A stretch of DNA of 64,000 nucleotides from Garcia nutans (taxonomy: Eukaryota > Streptophyta > Magnoliopsida > Malpighiales > Euphorbiaceae). The translations under genes were made by a program, and so were the position numbers. Below, in pieces: positions 49,024-59,537 of this stretch; position 1 is the first letter of the stretch, and each line of letters starts with the position of its first letter. Location: positions 26,245,001 to 26,309,000 of the forward strand of contig CANTUV010000037.1 in NCBI GenBank assembly GCA_947685225.1. Reading direction: 5' to 3'. The notes under the pieces are model-generated. The model saw only the letters and a list, made by a program, of their open reading frames with translations. It ran no database searches and had not been told where the DNA came from.

Positions 49024-49431
49024 TCATCTGGATTTTCTTCTGTTACTTGATCTTCTGCTGGTGGTTGGAGCCCATCTAGGAGGTTCAGTTGGCCACCCTA
49101 GTAACATATTCTGAATCCAAGTCTGGTTCTCAACCAAAAATCGAGTCATATATGCAATCTTGGTCTCTAATTTGCTCTCTATATGACTGACTTTATTGCT
49201 TATCTCATCACGTATCTCAATTAACATATTCTCATTCACTTGTTGAGATGTACTTCCACTGCCCTTAAAGATGTGAGAAATTGCTAAATTCCCCAACCCA
49301 TATAATCTAGCCTTCTTTGTTCCTCCTGCCGCTTCAACAAATAAATCATCATCATCCTTAGTACAAGATTGAACTTCCTCTCCATTTGCCTCTTCTGTAG
49401 ATTGTGATGCTTTCAATTTCTGAAAGCTTTC
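49024..49431 (-). pseudogene. CACTA transposase-like C-terminal exon (En/Spm-type), partial
   Basis: The ORF reads DDDDLFVEAAGGTKKARLYGLG, resembling the GGxKKxRxYGLG motif near the end of plant En/Spm-type transposase proteins (Transposase_24-like, from memory). A predicted coiled segment with EIRDEISNKVSHIESKLE follows. A good splice acceptor (TTTTTAG) precedes GAAAGCTTTCAG at 49431, so this looks like a last exon in phase 0. No start or upstream transposase exon is visible. It supports the CACTA assignment of the surrounding block. Confidence 0.55.
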
Positions 49432-50711
49432 CTAAAAATGAAAATCGAAACAACGTTATAGTCAAAAGAATCCAATAGCCAATACACACAATTCACAAGC
49501 AATATTCATAAATAGGCAATTTAATAACATTTAACAAAAAAAGTATTAACCAGATTATGACATAACCTATTTATGGGTCTCAGTTCCAATGATTATGATC
49601 ACCTCATAAACACAAAAATTGAATAATTCAACTAGTTCTTTTTAATAATTGTACTAGCAGCACAACCAAGATGAGGTTCCAAATGCAAGTTGAAACTCAA
49701 AAAAACTGAAGGCTACAAGTTCAAAAACTGCCAATTGAATTGCAATGAAAAGAACAATTTGTTTACAGATAAGAGGAGTTAAAGAACTAAGTGGCTAAGC
49801 CACTCAAACAGACAATGGGCAATATTTCCATCATTCACAAACAAATTAAAGGGACAACTCTGCAGAATATTTGACAATACTTTAAGAATAAAAGGGTGAA
49901 AGAAGATGGTATTTACATTAATGTTTAAAATTTTAAAACAGGGGAAAATTTGCAGAGCAGTCAATTCCTATAAGCTAGATGCAAGCAAAAATTTATGTTG
50001 AAATATTATTGACTGATGCAAACTAAAGAGCCAACAATGAGCCACAATCACATAAGTACCCTATGGCGAAACAAATCAAATAAGTAAAAAAAGGTATAAC
50101 AAAACTTAGAGCACACTATAACACAACCTAATAACAAAATATTAGAAAGAAAAGCCAATCAACTAATAACAAAAAAGCATAAAATCATAAGATTCTAGTT
50201 CAGATGCTTCAACCATATACAGAAACCAGGTGATAGAATCCACACTTGGAAATGTTTAAGAATAAGCACATATCATTAGTTTGAAGGTTTATCATTTATA
50301 ATGAAACAATTACAAAAACAACAGAAAAGAAATCGTCAAAGCCTAACACAAATTCCAGAATCAAGAAGTAAACAAAACTCGAGTACCATGAAAACACAAA
50401 GAAATTACTATGAAATCAAACTGCCTATATTAATTGAAATCTGAAAATTTGAAAGAGGGTGTATACATTATGCAATACCAAGTAAACCACACACCATATC
50501 AGTCATATTTTCAACAAAAACATTATAAACTCATCCATAAAATAATGTAAATAAAATATATTAACTTAAGTACCAACATCAACAAAAGCTATAAATTACG
50601 TGAAGCATGTGCGAATTGTTCCTAATTACACATGTGCAAGACTATCCTTACACTTGGTTCAGATGGTATTAGCAAAATCATTCGAACAAGCAGTTTAAGG
50701 TGCCGATTTAC
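49432..50711 (-). other. Intron-like sequence between CNX5 exon 6 and the transposase exon
   Basis: This is about 1.28 kb, AT-rich and T-rich on the minus strand. It begins with a GT donor at 50711 and ends at the acceptor before 49431. I searched it for the next CNX5 segment (the PLVSGAALG region) and saw none. Confidence 0.55.
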
Positions 50712-52161
50712 CTTTCCCAACACGACACAGCAATCACTAATCATATAACGGCTTGGAGCATTATCTGTTGCATCTACTATTATGTCATACCTAATGAAAG
50801 TTGGCAGTTAAGGAGTCCATAAAATAAAAGTTGACATTTACAAGGAGATGAGATAAAAAAAAAGTAAAGCATGGATAGGAAAAAAAAAGAAAGATTTGTT
50901 ATCTCAAGGATACTGGTTAAAGATTTCCAAGGCATTGTGTGTGCATAAAGCTTCTTGATGTTCCACAATCTGAATGGTCGAGTTGATTCTTGAACATAAT
51001 TATAAAGATCAGATTAGAAGTAAACCACAAGATTGGAATATAAACTTTATAAGATCCAAAATCAGTGACAAGAATAAGTGAGTTCATCCTTCACCGCATA
51101 TATCTAATTCTTCAACAGAAAAGTTATTATCCATAGTCTTTTTACACAAAATACAGTTTAGGAATACATATAAGACATTCAGCTAGAAATAAAGTATGTA
51201 GACATATGATCTAGAATATGCACATACGAGCGGCAGGCAGCAGCAGCATATTTCACTTTTGGTTGACCAATAAATGCCTCAGTGTGTATAACCTGAAGTA
51301 CAAAAAAAAAAGTTGGTTACAAGGAAACTTGTAGCCAATTAGCCCCTGGCCCTAATGAAATGATGTAATTTAGAAAAACAAAGCATAAAAAGAAAGTGCA
51401 TATTATACAAATAAAGGACATTATACATGTTACACCAGACATTAATATCATTGCAATATAATAACTAAAATAACAAATAACAATCGATTTCAATGTCCAT
51501 ACTTCCAATTTTGTACCTGTCTATGCATATTATTTAACTCAACAACATCATGGTCAACGATACCTAGCCGACCTGCAAGGTAAACCCAAAACATTCAAAT
51601 GAAAATATCCATATTAAAGAGGAAATGAAACAAAGGTATATCCCTATTATGCATATCTCATTCCAGTAAATCTAACTGTCTTTGAGAAAAGCATGTCTTA
51701 CCAACACCGGACGCTGCAAGATATAACAAAGCAGGCGAGCCCAAGCCTCCAGCTCCAACAACTAAAATAGAAGACTTCTGTAACACCCCCACATTCAGTA
51801 CACACACACTACAACACCACAATATAGCATATGTGCACCGAACATAGGAGTGCTACGGCTTTTCATCAATATTCAAAACATTTTTATATAATACCATCAT
51901 CTTTCTCAATATACATTATAGATATATAAATACATTTAAGTAGTACACAACGGAAGTTATAAAATATTTACACATATGAAAACATTTGAGTACATATTTA
52001 TCATTACATATATATTTACAATATAAACAAAATCTTTACAAAATATAAAAGAGTTATACATGATTGGCAAATCTCCTCTGATCTTTAAGTTCCCAAAATC
52101 AACTCTTCAATGTCTACTCTCACTCGGTCTAGAAGAGCTCTCGGGTTCAACTCTATTACCT

Positions 52162-52199
52162 GCGCGATTAAACACTATCGCGCTAAGCCAAGGGCTTAG
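52162..52199 (-). other. Tandem stem-loop element in the CNX5-inserted LTR
   Basis: Element sense gives CTAAGCC-CTT-GGCTTAG followed directly by GCGCGAT...ATCGCGC, both perfect stems. Confidence 0.7.
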
Positions 52200-53184
52200 T
52201 AAGACAAATCATGCTAATGTTATGCTTTAGTGCAATGCAATGTTTCATATATGTATTAACAAATCAACATCATTTATGATACACACTCAATCAATATAGA
52301 TCATAATCAACAAACAATATTCCGTGAATAGTCCGTTTCATCATTTAAGTAATATTAACATTTCATTACATTAGAACATCATTTATGATATACATAAAAC
52401 CTAGACACCTATGGGCCCATCAAGTACTTAATACGATATTCAGAAATTCAGAGTTGCTGCTTTGGTTCATAAACACAATTATCAAGCCCGTAGGCAACAT
52501 ATACATATATATATATCTCTATCCATGGATAGCGTAACAGACCCAGTCTCCTGGATCATCAACTCATCTAACTCGAGGAGATCCTCAACCCGGCAAGACT
52601 GTTACAAATCAAATACCTCGTAATATCAATTATCATTATGTAACAGACCCAGTCTCTTGGACCTCAATTCAATTCAATTTGAAGAGATCCTCAACCCGGC
52701 AAGACTGTTACCTTTCATTAAATAGGCATGCCTCCAAAAACCAGAACTCTGAAACTGAATATCATACTAAGCATACACTTATTTCATTATTCTCTTTATC
52801 AAACTCTTTCTCAATCTTCCTCATCAATTAGGCAAACATGCCATACATCATTCAATTATATCATCATAGCCAATCACAATGGCTTTACATCACATTTCAC
52901 ATCCCAATTCATATTTTGCATATAGCATCACAACATACATTATTATTTACAAGATTCACATTACATATAACATACCATTGTTCAATCTCAACAATGCAAT
53001 TAGGGCAAAGAATAATCTACATCATTCATAGCTTTGGAATCTTCCACATAGGTTTGATTAGGTCATTCTTGTGTTTGAAGTATGTTTAAAGTGTTTATGT
53101 TTAGGTTTAGGAGCAATACAACCTTTGAAGAATCAAAACAATGCAAAAAGAACCAAAAGTAAAAACATTAACTCATACATTTGA

Positions 53185-53420
53185 GGGACACGGGTAGCAC
53201 ATTTGAGGGACACGGCCAAGCTTGTGGCCGTGTCACTCAAACCAATTGGACAGTAAGCAACACGGGCAAGGGACACGGCCAAGCTTGTGATCGTGTCTCC
53301 CAAAACCAACATCCAGTAGTGAACACGGTTAAGGGACACGGCCGTGTCTCTCAAAAACTCAACCAACACGCCCAAATTTCCTTGGCTTGGCCGTGTCTCT
53401 CCTTTCCTTTGGTCGTGTCA
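53185..53420 (-). repeat. ACACGGCC minisatellite in the CNX5-inserted LTR
   Basis: GGGACACGGCCAAGCTTGTG then GCCGTGTCACTC cassettes recur. The arms are the same as in the Athila LTR minisatellites (GACACGGCCAAG / GGCCGTGTC), although the elements belong to different lineages. Confidence 0.7.
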
Positions 53421-54662
53421 CTCATCACCAAAAACCCTAAATGTAACCAACCCTCTTCCAAATGCATTTTAACATATAATTCCCAACACAAACTCACTCA
53501 AATGGATATAACTCATGTCATAACGCATATTCATCACAATAACCACTTAAACAACACATTTGAACACAAACCATCTCAAAACCCTAACTCAAACTTTACT
53601 CTTGATTTTCCACTATCAATCTTCACTTATTTTTCCATAATCACAACCAAACCAACACCAATTCCAATTTTTAACTTTAAATCAATTCTAACACTTGCAA
53701 ACACATATCAAATACACCAAATCATTACATCAACAAATCACACTTCACTTTAAACATAACTTCAAAATTAACAAAGGAAAACAAGAGATTTCTTACCTAA
53801 GATGAAGAAATTCCACAATTCTCTTGTCAAATCCTTTGATTGCTTCTTCAATTTGCTTCTAGCACCATGAATACCTCTCTTGCTCTCTCTTCTCTTCAAT
53901 GGCCGGCCTCTTCAAGAAAGAAAGAAGAAAATGCACAAGTCAAACACCTTTTCTTCTTTTAATCTCCACCATGCATTCCACTTCAAGCAATTACTCAAAT
54001 ACCCCTCATCATTTAACTTAGCTTTTGTCTCTTATAAGCCCAATTAAGTAATTGCACATTCCACATAAAAAATCTCCTCTTGCATTGACTCTCTCTCTTT
54101 GACCATTTTATATGTTATATATATCACCATATACACAACATATAAACTTGTCTCTAAACCCTATTTCTTCCCAAAACACATATACATATACTTTCCTTTT
54201 CTCAATTTAAACCAACAACAACAACAACAATAACAACAATAACAACAATAGCAATAACATAATCAAAACTTCTAGACCACAAATGAGGATATTACAACTT
54301 CAAAAGATTTGACTGCGTTGCAGTTCAACAACCAAAAAGAATTACCCATCTATGCGATCTTAATATAGGTTAATATACAGATATATGATATGAAAAATAG
54401 AACCTTGAACTCCGAAAGAAGGCAACAAGAGATGGCGACTGTAACGGTAAATCATATATGCCGATAACCCATGGCTGAAACGGGAATCAGCGGTGGAAAT
54501 TGGAGAAGAAGAACCGTTAGAGGAAACGGTATCGTTTTGGAGGTTCATGTGATGGAGTTGAGCTTCGAGAGCCGCAATTTGATTATCTATGTCGATCTTC
54601 GAAGCCTTCAGGTTTTGAATTTGGCTGAGGATTCGAGCAGCATCACTTCTTTCTAACTCCAT

Positions 54663-54830
54663 TTTAATTTGATTGCTTTCGATTTCTTCCTTGCAGAGAG
54701 AGATTGAAGCTTGATGATAAGAGTAAGTGTAACAGAGAAGAAAAGAGAAACCCTAATTTGGAAGGGTTTTGTTGAAAGTTGTTCAGTTACAGGTTCTTTG
54801 ATGCTTACCACGTGCCAGTTGTAATTACAG
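54663..54830 (-). promoter_or_regulatory. 5' UTR and putative promoter of the CNX5 fragment
   Basis: Upstream of the exon 1 ATG are a telo-box (AAACCCTAA on the plus strand, 54748-54756) and a G-box core CACGTG (54809-54814), both common in plant promoters. AT-rich DNA continues to about 55020, where the CACTA subterminal motifs start. It suggests the fragment was copied with its own upstream region. No TATA position can be fixed. Confidence 0.45.
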
Positions 54831-55020
54831 AGTCGTCGTTTTGATATTATTATTTTTAGCTATAACTATATTTTTAGTGTTTAAATTTTTTTAAAATTTA
54901 ATAATTAAGTTGTTTAATTTTTTAAAATATTAATTTAATATTAAAATTAAAAAATTATATATAATTTAATTATTTTAATATATTATAAATCAGTTATAAA
55001 TAAATTAATATATTGATATA

Positions 55021-55290
55021 AATTTGCGACGGAAATTATCCGTTGCAGATTTCCGTCGCAAATACCGAATATTTTTGTAGTGAAATTTGCGACGGCAATA
55101 GACGGTAGCAGATTTCCATTGCAAATTGCTTTTTTTAGTGTTTTCTACAACCAATCTGCGACGGAAAAAATTTTCGCGAAAAAATATACGCGGGTCTCTC
55201 TCCCGCCAAGTATCTGCGCCCGTAGCAAATTTGCGACGAAAACAAGTCCGTCGCAGATATCCGTCGCAAATGCCGAATATTTTTGTAGTG
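55021..55290 (-). repeat. CACTA terminal region, duplicated end
   Basis: Two copies of the terminus occur: ACCGAATATTTTTGTAGTG ends at 55082, and GCCGAATATTTTTGTAGTG ends at 55290. Each is preceded by TTGCGACGG and CGTCGCAAAT subterminal motifs. The outer end borders the Ogre LTR, so the inner one is an internal duplicate. Confidence 0.78.
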
Positions 55291-55405
55291 GGTGACTCCA
55301 TTTTCTCAGGACTTAGGTCCGTGTTCTCTAAGGCCTCGAGCCTAAACAGTGCCAAAGTCGCAAGAACCATTCCACCGGGAGTGGGGGCAAAAATCCCCAC
55401 TCACA
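55291..55405 (+). repeat. Ogre III 5' LTR, right end
   Basis: GGTGACTCCATTTTCTCAGG through CCCCACTCACA matches the last 115 bp of Ogre LTRs (for example about 28125-28243). The LTR middle is not present on either side of the CACTA block. Confidence 0.85.
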
Positions 55406-55406
55406 G

Positions 55407-55424
55407 TGGCAACTCCACTGGGGA
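55407..55424 (+). promoter_or_regulatory. Ogre III primer-binding site
   Basis: TGGCAACTCCACTGGGGA lies one base after the LTR end, as in Ogre I. It is probably tRNA-Arg type, from family knowledge. Confidence 0.65.
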
Positions 55425-55791
55425 TAAGAGAAGTTAATTCCGTTGGTCTTTATATTATTCTATCTTTTCTTATAATGATATTATCCATTGCATCGTGTGC
55501 ATGAGTTAGGATGCCCGTGTTACCCGTGTTGTGTTATGTAAGGGATACCATACTTTCACTCAAGGTATGGAGATCGAGCATGGCATAATCACTTATAGCC
55601 TCGTACCATTTGGTATATACTTGCTATGGAAACCTAAGCCTTTTTACCAATTGGTTGTGTTATGGTGGATGATGCCCTCAATGCCAAGATGGAAGAAATA
55701 AAAGAGGCCCTAGCTAAGACCATGAAGAACCAATTGACTGCAATTTTAGAAAATCATGTCGAAGCATCTACTAGCATTAAGAAGCCAAAGG
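55425..55791 (+). pseudogene. Ogre III leader and truncated gag start
   Basis: The leader (ATGTAAGGGATACCATACTT segment) matches Ogre I inverted but is shortened. From 55662 the frame reads VDDALNAKMEEIKEALAKTM and ends at SIKKP near 55791, almost the same as the Ogre I gag start. The junction to Tekay integrase follows at once, so more than 1 kb of gag, with capsid core and zinc motif, is lost here. Confidence 0.8.
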
Positions 55792-55795
55792 ACAT

Positions 55796-56797
55796 GATGC
55801 TATTTGGGTGATTGTTGATCGTTTGAAAAAGACATCTCATTTCCTTCCTGTTAGAATGGATTATTCTCTTGAAAGGTTGGCTGAGCTGTATATTAGTGAG
55901 ATAGTGAAGTTGCATGGAGTCCCAATCTCTTTAGTGTCTGATCGAGATCCCCGGTTTACTTCGAGGTTTTGGAAGAGTTTACATGGTGCTTTAGGTTCTC
56001 GATTACACTTTAGTACTGCTTTTCATCCACAGACCGATGGGCAGTCAGAGAGAGTGATACAAATTATTGAGGATATGTTGAGAAGTTGTGTCATTGATTT
56101 CTCTGGAAGTTGGGACAGATTTATGCCACTTGTGGAATTTGCTTACAACAACAGTCATCAATCCAGTATTGGTATGGCACCATTTGAGGCATTGTATGGT
56201 AGAAGATGCCGAACGCCTTTATGTTAGAATGAAATTGGAGAGGGCAAGTTAATTAGTCCTGATTTGGTAAAAGAGACTGAAAAGAAAGTGAAGATAATTC
56301 GGGATCGGTTAAAAACAGCTTCAGACCGACAGAAATCCTATTCAGATTTGAAAAGAAGAGACATAGAATTTAATATTGGAGATAAAATATTTTTGAAAGT
56401 GTCTCCTTGGAAGAAGATTTTGAGATTTGGTAGGAAAGGAAAGCTGAGTCCTCGTTTCATTGGACCGTATGAAGTTTTGGAAAGAGTTGGGCCAGTTGCT
56501 TATCGTCTTGCTTTGCCACCCGAGTTGGATAGAATCCATAATGTATTCCATGTTTCTATGTTGAGGAGATATAGATCGGATCCATCTCATATCTTGCCAG
56601 TTGAATCCATTGAAGTGAGTTCGGATCTGACATTTGAAGAAGAACTAGTTGCTATTTTGGCACAAGAAGTGAAAGAGTTGAGGAATAAGAAAGTGCCATT
56701 GGTGAAGGTTCTTTGGAAGAATCATGGTAAAGAAGAGGCAACTTGGGAGAGTGAGCAAGCAATGCAAGATCAATATCCTCAACTATTTCAGACTTGA
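55796..56797 (+). pseudogene. Tekay B integrase core and chromodomain, 5'-truncated
   Basis: The core carries SDRDPRFTSRF and GQSERVIQIIEDML, the second Asp and the Glu of the catalytic triad. The first Asp motif (DFVTGLP in Tekay A) lies upstream of the break. One stop at 56225-56227 stands where TGG encodes Trp in Tekay A (PLCWDE). The rest is open to the family's usual end: LKVSPWKKILRFGRKGKLSP, LDRIHNVFHVSMLRRY, then the chromodomain VPLVKVLWKNHGKEEATWES and YPQLFQT. It is better preserved than Tekay A, which has a frameshift there. Confidence 0.9.
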
Positions 56798-57666
56798 TAT
56801 CAGGTAATTTTGAGGACGAAATTTCTTTTTAGAGGGAGAGAATTGTAATATGACAAAGTATGCCCTAGAAGTTTTGATATTATTGTTATAATTGTATTGA
56901 ATGTATATGTTAAATTTTAAAGAGAAGAGAACTTTAAAGGGAAGTGTATATGTTGTGTATATGGAAATATATACAACATATATACAAGTCAAATGTGTTG
57001 GTCAAAGGAAGAAGATATTTATTTTGTTATTTGTGAAATTACTAAAAAGGGCAATAAGTGAAAGAGGATTAAAATTATATAGAAGAGGGTGTGGAAGTAA
57101 TTTTACTTTTAGATTGCTTGTTGGAGGTTTAAAGAGAAGAAAAGTTTGACTTTGTTTCTTCATTTTCGTTTCTTTTCCTTTGCTTGGCCGGCTCATCAAA
57201 GTCACAAGAGAGCAAGAGAAGTTTTGAATTCTAAGAGCTAATTGAAGGAAGAATCAAGTGATTGAGTTGGAAATTTTGAAGTTTCATCAACTTTGGTAAG
57301 TTCTCATTTGATTTCTCTTGTTTATTTTGGAATTATGTTTGAGTTTGAGGGATAAATGTTGATGATAGGAGTGTGTTTTGATTGTGTTATGTTTAAGAGT
57401 GTTTGATTCATTTGATCTTTGGATTTTTGAGTTTGGATTGAAGAAAAGAGTAAGTTGGTTGGAAGAGAAAGTGTGTGATTGTGTTTAGGGTTTGTGGTGA
57501 TGATTATGAATTTGTGAGTGATATATGTTTTGAGTTGTTTTAGTGTTTTTGCAAGTTTGTTATGATTTTTGGGTATGTTGAGCTAAGTTTATTTGAAGTG
57601 GATTGGGTGAAAAGAAGTGATTTGTTGGATTAAGTGTTGTTGTGGCCGGAATCTATGTTTTTGGCC

Positions 57667-58020
57667 TGACACGCCCATGGGCACGACCAGGATTTTGGGC
57701 GTGTCGATGGTTCTGTGTTTTGGATGGGTGACACAAGCAATGACACGCCCATGTCATTGAGCGTGTCACAGCTTCTGTGTAGTAGTAGTATTTACATGTC
57801 CAGTGACACGCCCATGTCACTGAGCGTGTCATAGCTACTGTGTTGGTGAGGAATTGACACGGCCATGAACACGCCCATGTTGTTGGACGTGTCAATATTT
57901 CTAGGAGACAGAATATATTACACGTTTAGTGACACGCCCATGGTTCTGAGAGTGTCAAAGCTTCTGTGTTGTGGGTTTAGGGCACGGTCAGGGACACGCC
58001 CGTGTTGGTGAGCGTGTCAT
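57667..58020 (+). repeat. GACACGCCCATG minisatellite, Tekay B LTR
   Basis: Repeats of GTGACACGCCCATGTCACTG then AGCGTGTCA alternate with GCTTCTGTGT or GCTACTGTGT spacers. It is the sense-strand equivalent of 32034-32332. Confidence 0.75.
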
Positions 58021-59142
58021 GTCTAGGGTTTGCCCTAGTTAGCCTTATCTATTTTATCTCATATGTATTATTCTTTTGGATTAGGTTGTGAAGAGGTTGA
58101 TTTGCCCTAACTTAAGTGGTGAAGAAGTGTTGGAAAAGGAAGTGTATAGATTTGTATAAGTGGTGTTTAAGGTAAGTACAAGCTACATTATTGCATACAT
58201 TCATAAGATATTGAAACTTAACATACATTTGATTATAAAATGTGTTAAGAAATTCTATGTATTGTTGATACTTGTTAACAATGTTATGTTTGATATAATG
58301 TGAATATTAATGAGCATCTAAATTGTGAGTTAAAGCCATTGACTATGTACAACTAAATGTGAATTGGAATATAATGAGATGTGAAACCAATGTGATGGGT
58401 TATAATGGTGTAAATGATATGATTGAGGCATGTTTGCCTAGACAATGTTCAATGCAATTGATGATAGATGTGTATACTATCTTGATGTGATGAGAAGCCA
58501 TGATTGTTGGCTATGATGATGCAAATGAATTATAATTGAGGCATGGTTGCCTATTTTGATTATGAGAAATGAATTGAGAAAGAAATGTATAAAGATATAA
58601 ATGAAAGATTTTGTGTCTAATGTGTTATTCAACCTTCAGAGTGCTGAGTTTGGTGGCATGCCAATGAATTACTGGATAGGTGAAAAGACCGGGTCGTAAG
58701 CCGATTCTAGTTGAAAAATGTGAAATGATAAATGTGAAATGTGAATTAAAAGTAACAGTCTAGCCGGGTTGAGGAGGTTGAGGTCCAAGAGACTAGGTCT
58801 GTTACTAGTAACAGTCTAGCCGGGTTGAGGATCTCCTCGAGTTTAGACGGGTTGAGGTCCAAGAGACTGGGTCTGTTACACTATCCATGGATAGAGATAT
58901 ATATATATGATGCCTACAGGCTTGATGATTATGATTATAGACCAAAGCAGTAACTCTGAACTTTGAATAACAAATTAGTGTCTTGTGGGCCCATATGTGT
59001 CTTTGTGTCAATATAAATCATAAAATGATGAAATGTAGTCTTATGAACAATATGAAAATGTCATTTGTGAATATTATATGAATTGTTGAAATGTGTGATA
59101 TTGGCATTGCATAGAAGCATATTATTATTGTAGTTTGTACCA

Positions 59143-59180
59143 CTAAGCCGTTGGCTTAGCGCGATTGTGATTCATCGCGC
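59143..59180 (+). other. Tandem stem-loop element in Tekay B LTR
   Basis: CTAAGCC-GTT-GGCTTAG is followed with no gap by CGCGAT...ATCGCG, both perfect stems, about 360 bp before the LTR end and upstream of the AATAAA-like signal. Confidence 0.72.
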
Positions 59181-59537
59181 AAGTGACAGAGAAGAACCGG
59201 AGAGTTCCGCTAGACCGAGTAGAGTCTAGATTTTGAGGCTTTGAGAGTGGAGCTTAAAGATCAAAGACATACTGCCAAACATGTATATATTTTATGTTTT
59301 GTAAAACTTGAGTTTTGATGTATAAATATTTGTAAATATTTGTTATATTTTCCGCTGCTTTAAATAAACATTTTATCTTTTGTCTTTTATAATTTCTTTT
59401 AAATGATTTAAACTTGTTCATGTTTTCAAAAGGGATGAGTCATTGTTAAATGTATCATGGCATTTCTATATTCAGTATACGTATATTACGATCGTATTAG
59501 CATGCTATGTACGTATACGGGATATAGGGGTGTTACA

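Larger units (their letters stand above)
51779..54296 (-). mobile_element. Tekay-like solo LTR inside CNX5 exon 2
   Basis: It reads TGTAACACCCCCAC...GGATATTACA on the plus strand, 2518 bp, with exact flanking ACTTC (51774-51778 and 54297-54301). Removing it and one duplication restores the exon 2 frame across LLKSSILVV. It carries a tandem hairpin (52162-52199), repeated AACCCGGCAAGACTGTTAC segments (52590-52720), an ACACGGCC minisatellite (53185-53420) and a CAACAA run (54215-54250). The ORF at 53181-53753 lies within it and is not a gene. Confidence 0.92.
50712..54662 (-). pseudogene. CNX5: CNX5/MOCS3-like sulfurylase gene fragment, exons 1-6
   Basis: CNX5 activates the molybdopterin synthase small subunit by adenylation and sulfuration (and URM1 in related proteins). 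Exons read on the minus strand: 1, 54662-54404 (MELERSDAARIL...YRYSRHLLLPSFGVQ); 2, about 54317-51702, split by an LTR (SSILVVGAGGLGSPALLYLA); 3, 51572-51517 (RLGIVDHDVVELNNMHRQ); 4, 51292-51228 (IHTEAFIGQPKVK); 5, 50988-50914 (IVEHQEALCTHNALEI); 6, 50790-50712 (YDIIVDATDNAPSRYMISD). GT-AG borders and phases agree for exons 2-6. The GxGGLG nucleotide loop, Arg in NNMHRQ and DATDN are present. The catalytic-Cys region, zinc CxxC motifs and rhodanese domain are absent. The exon 2 acceptor seems lost (AA for AG). Confidence 0.88.
48681..55290 (-). mobile_element. CACTA transposon remnant carrying a CNX5 gene fragment
   Basis: The right edge (55290) is a CACTA terminus: in minus sense CACTACAAAAATATTCGG, followed by CGACGG/CTGCGACGG subterminal motifs. 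The left part (about 48700-48780) again holds CCGTCGCAGAT motifs, and a transposase-like exon lies at 49024-49431. Between them, on the same strand, sit six exons of a CNX5-type gene with upstream DNA. Ogre III LTR sequence flanks both sides in one orientation. The left terminal repeat is missing, along with the LTR middle, so a deletion probably removed both. A native gene simply flanked by transposons is the alternative reading. Confidence 0.68.
55792..59537 (+). mobile_element. Tekay B: 3' part of a plus-strand Tekay element
   Basis: It starts inside integrase (HDAIWVIVDRLKK) and continues through the chromodomain, polypurine tract (56829-56843, TTAGAGGGAGAGAAT) and a full 2.7 kb LTR. The 5' LTR, gag, protease, RT and RNase H are missing. 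No flanking duplication can be found because the left end is truncated. Confidence 0.85.
56844..59537 (+). repeat. Tekay B 3' LTR
   Basis: It runs TGTAATATGACAAAG...GGGGTGTTACA, 2694 bp, in plus sense. It has a GACACGCCCATG minisatellite (57667-58020), repeated AACAGTCTAGCCGGGTTGAG segments (58752-58870), a tandem hairpin (59143-59180) and AATAAA-like signals near 59363. Confidence 0.88.

Noticed and set aside
53181..53753. 190-codon ORF
   Set aside because: It lies wholly inside a solo LTR, its first third translates the ACACGGCC minisatellite, and it shows no domain.
57653..57895. Minus-strand ORF with MTRS/TWAC repeats (also 59457-59687)
   Set aside because: It translates the GACACGCCCATG minisatellite of the Tekay LTRs.
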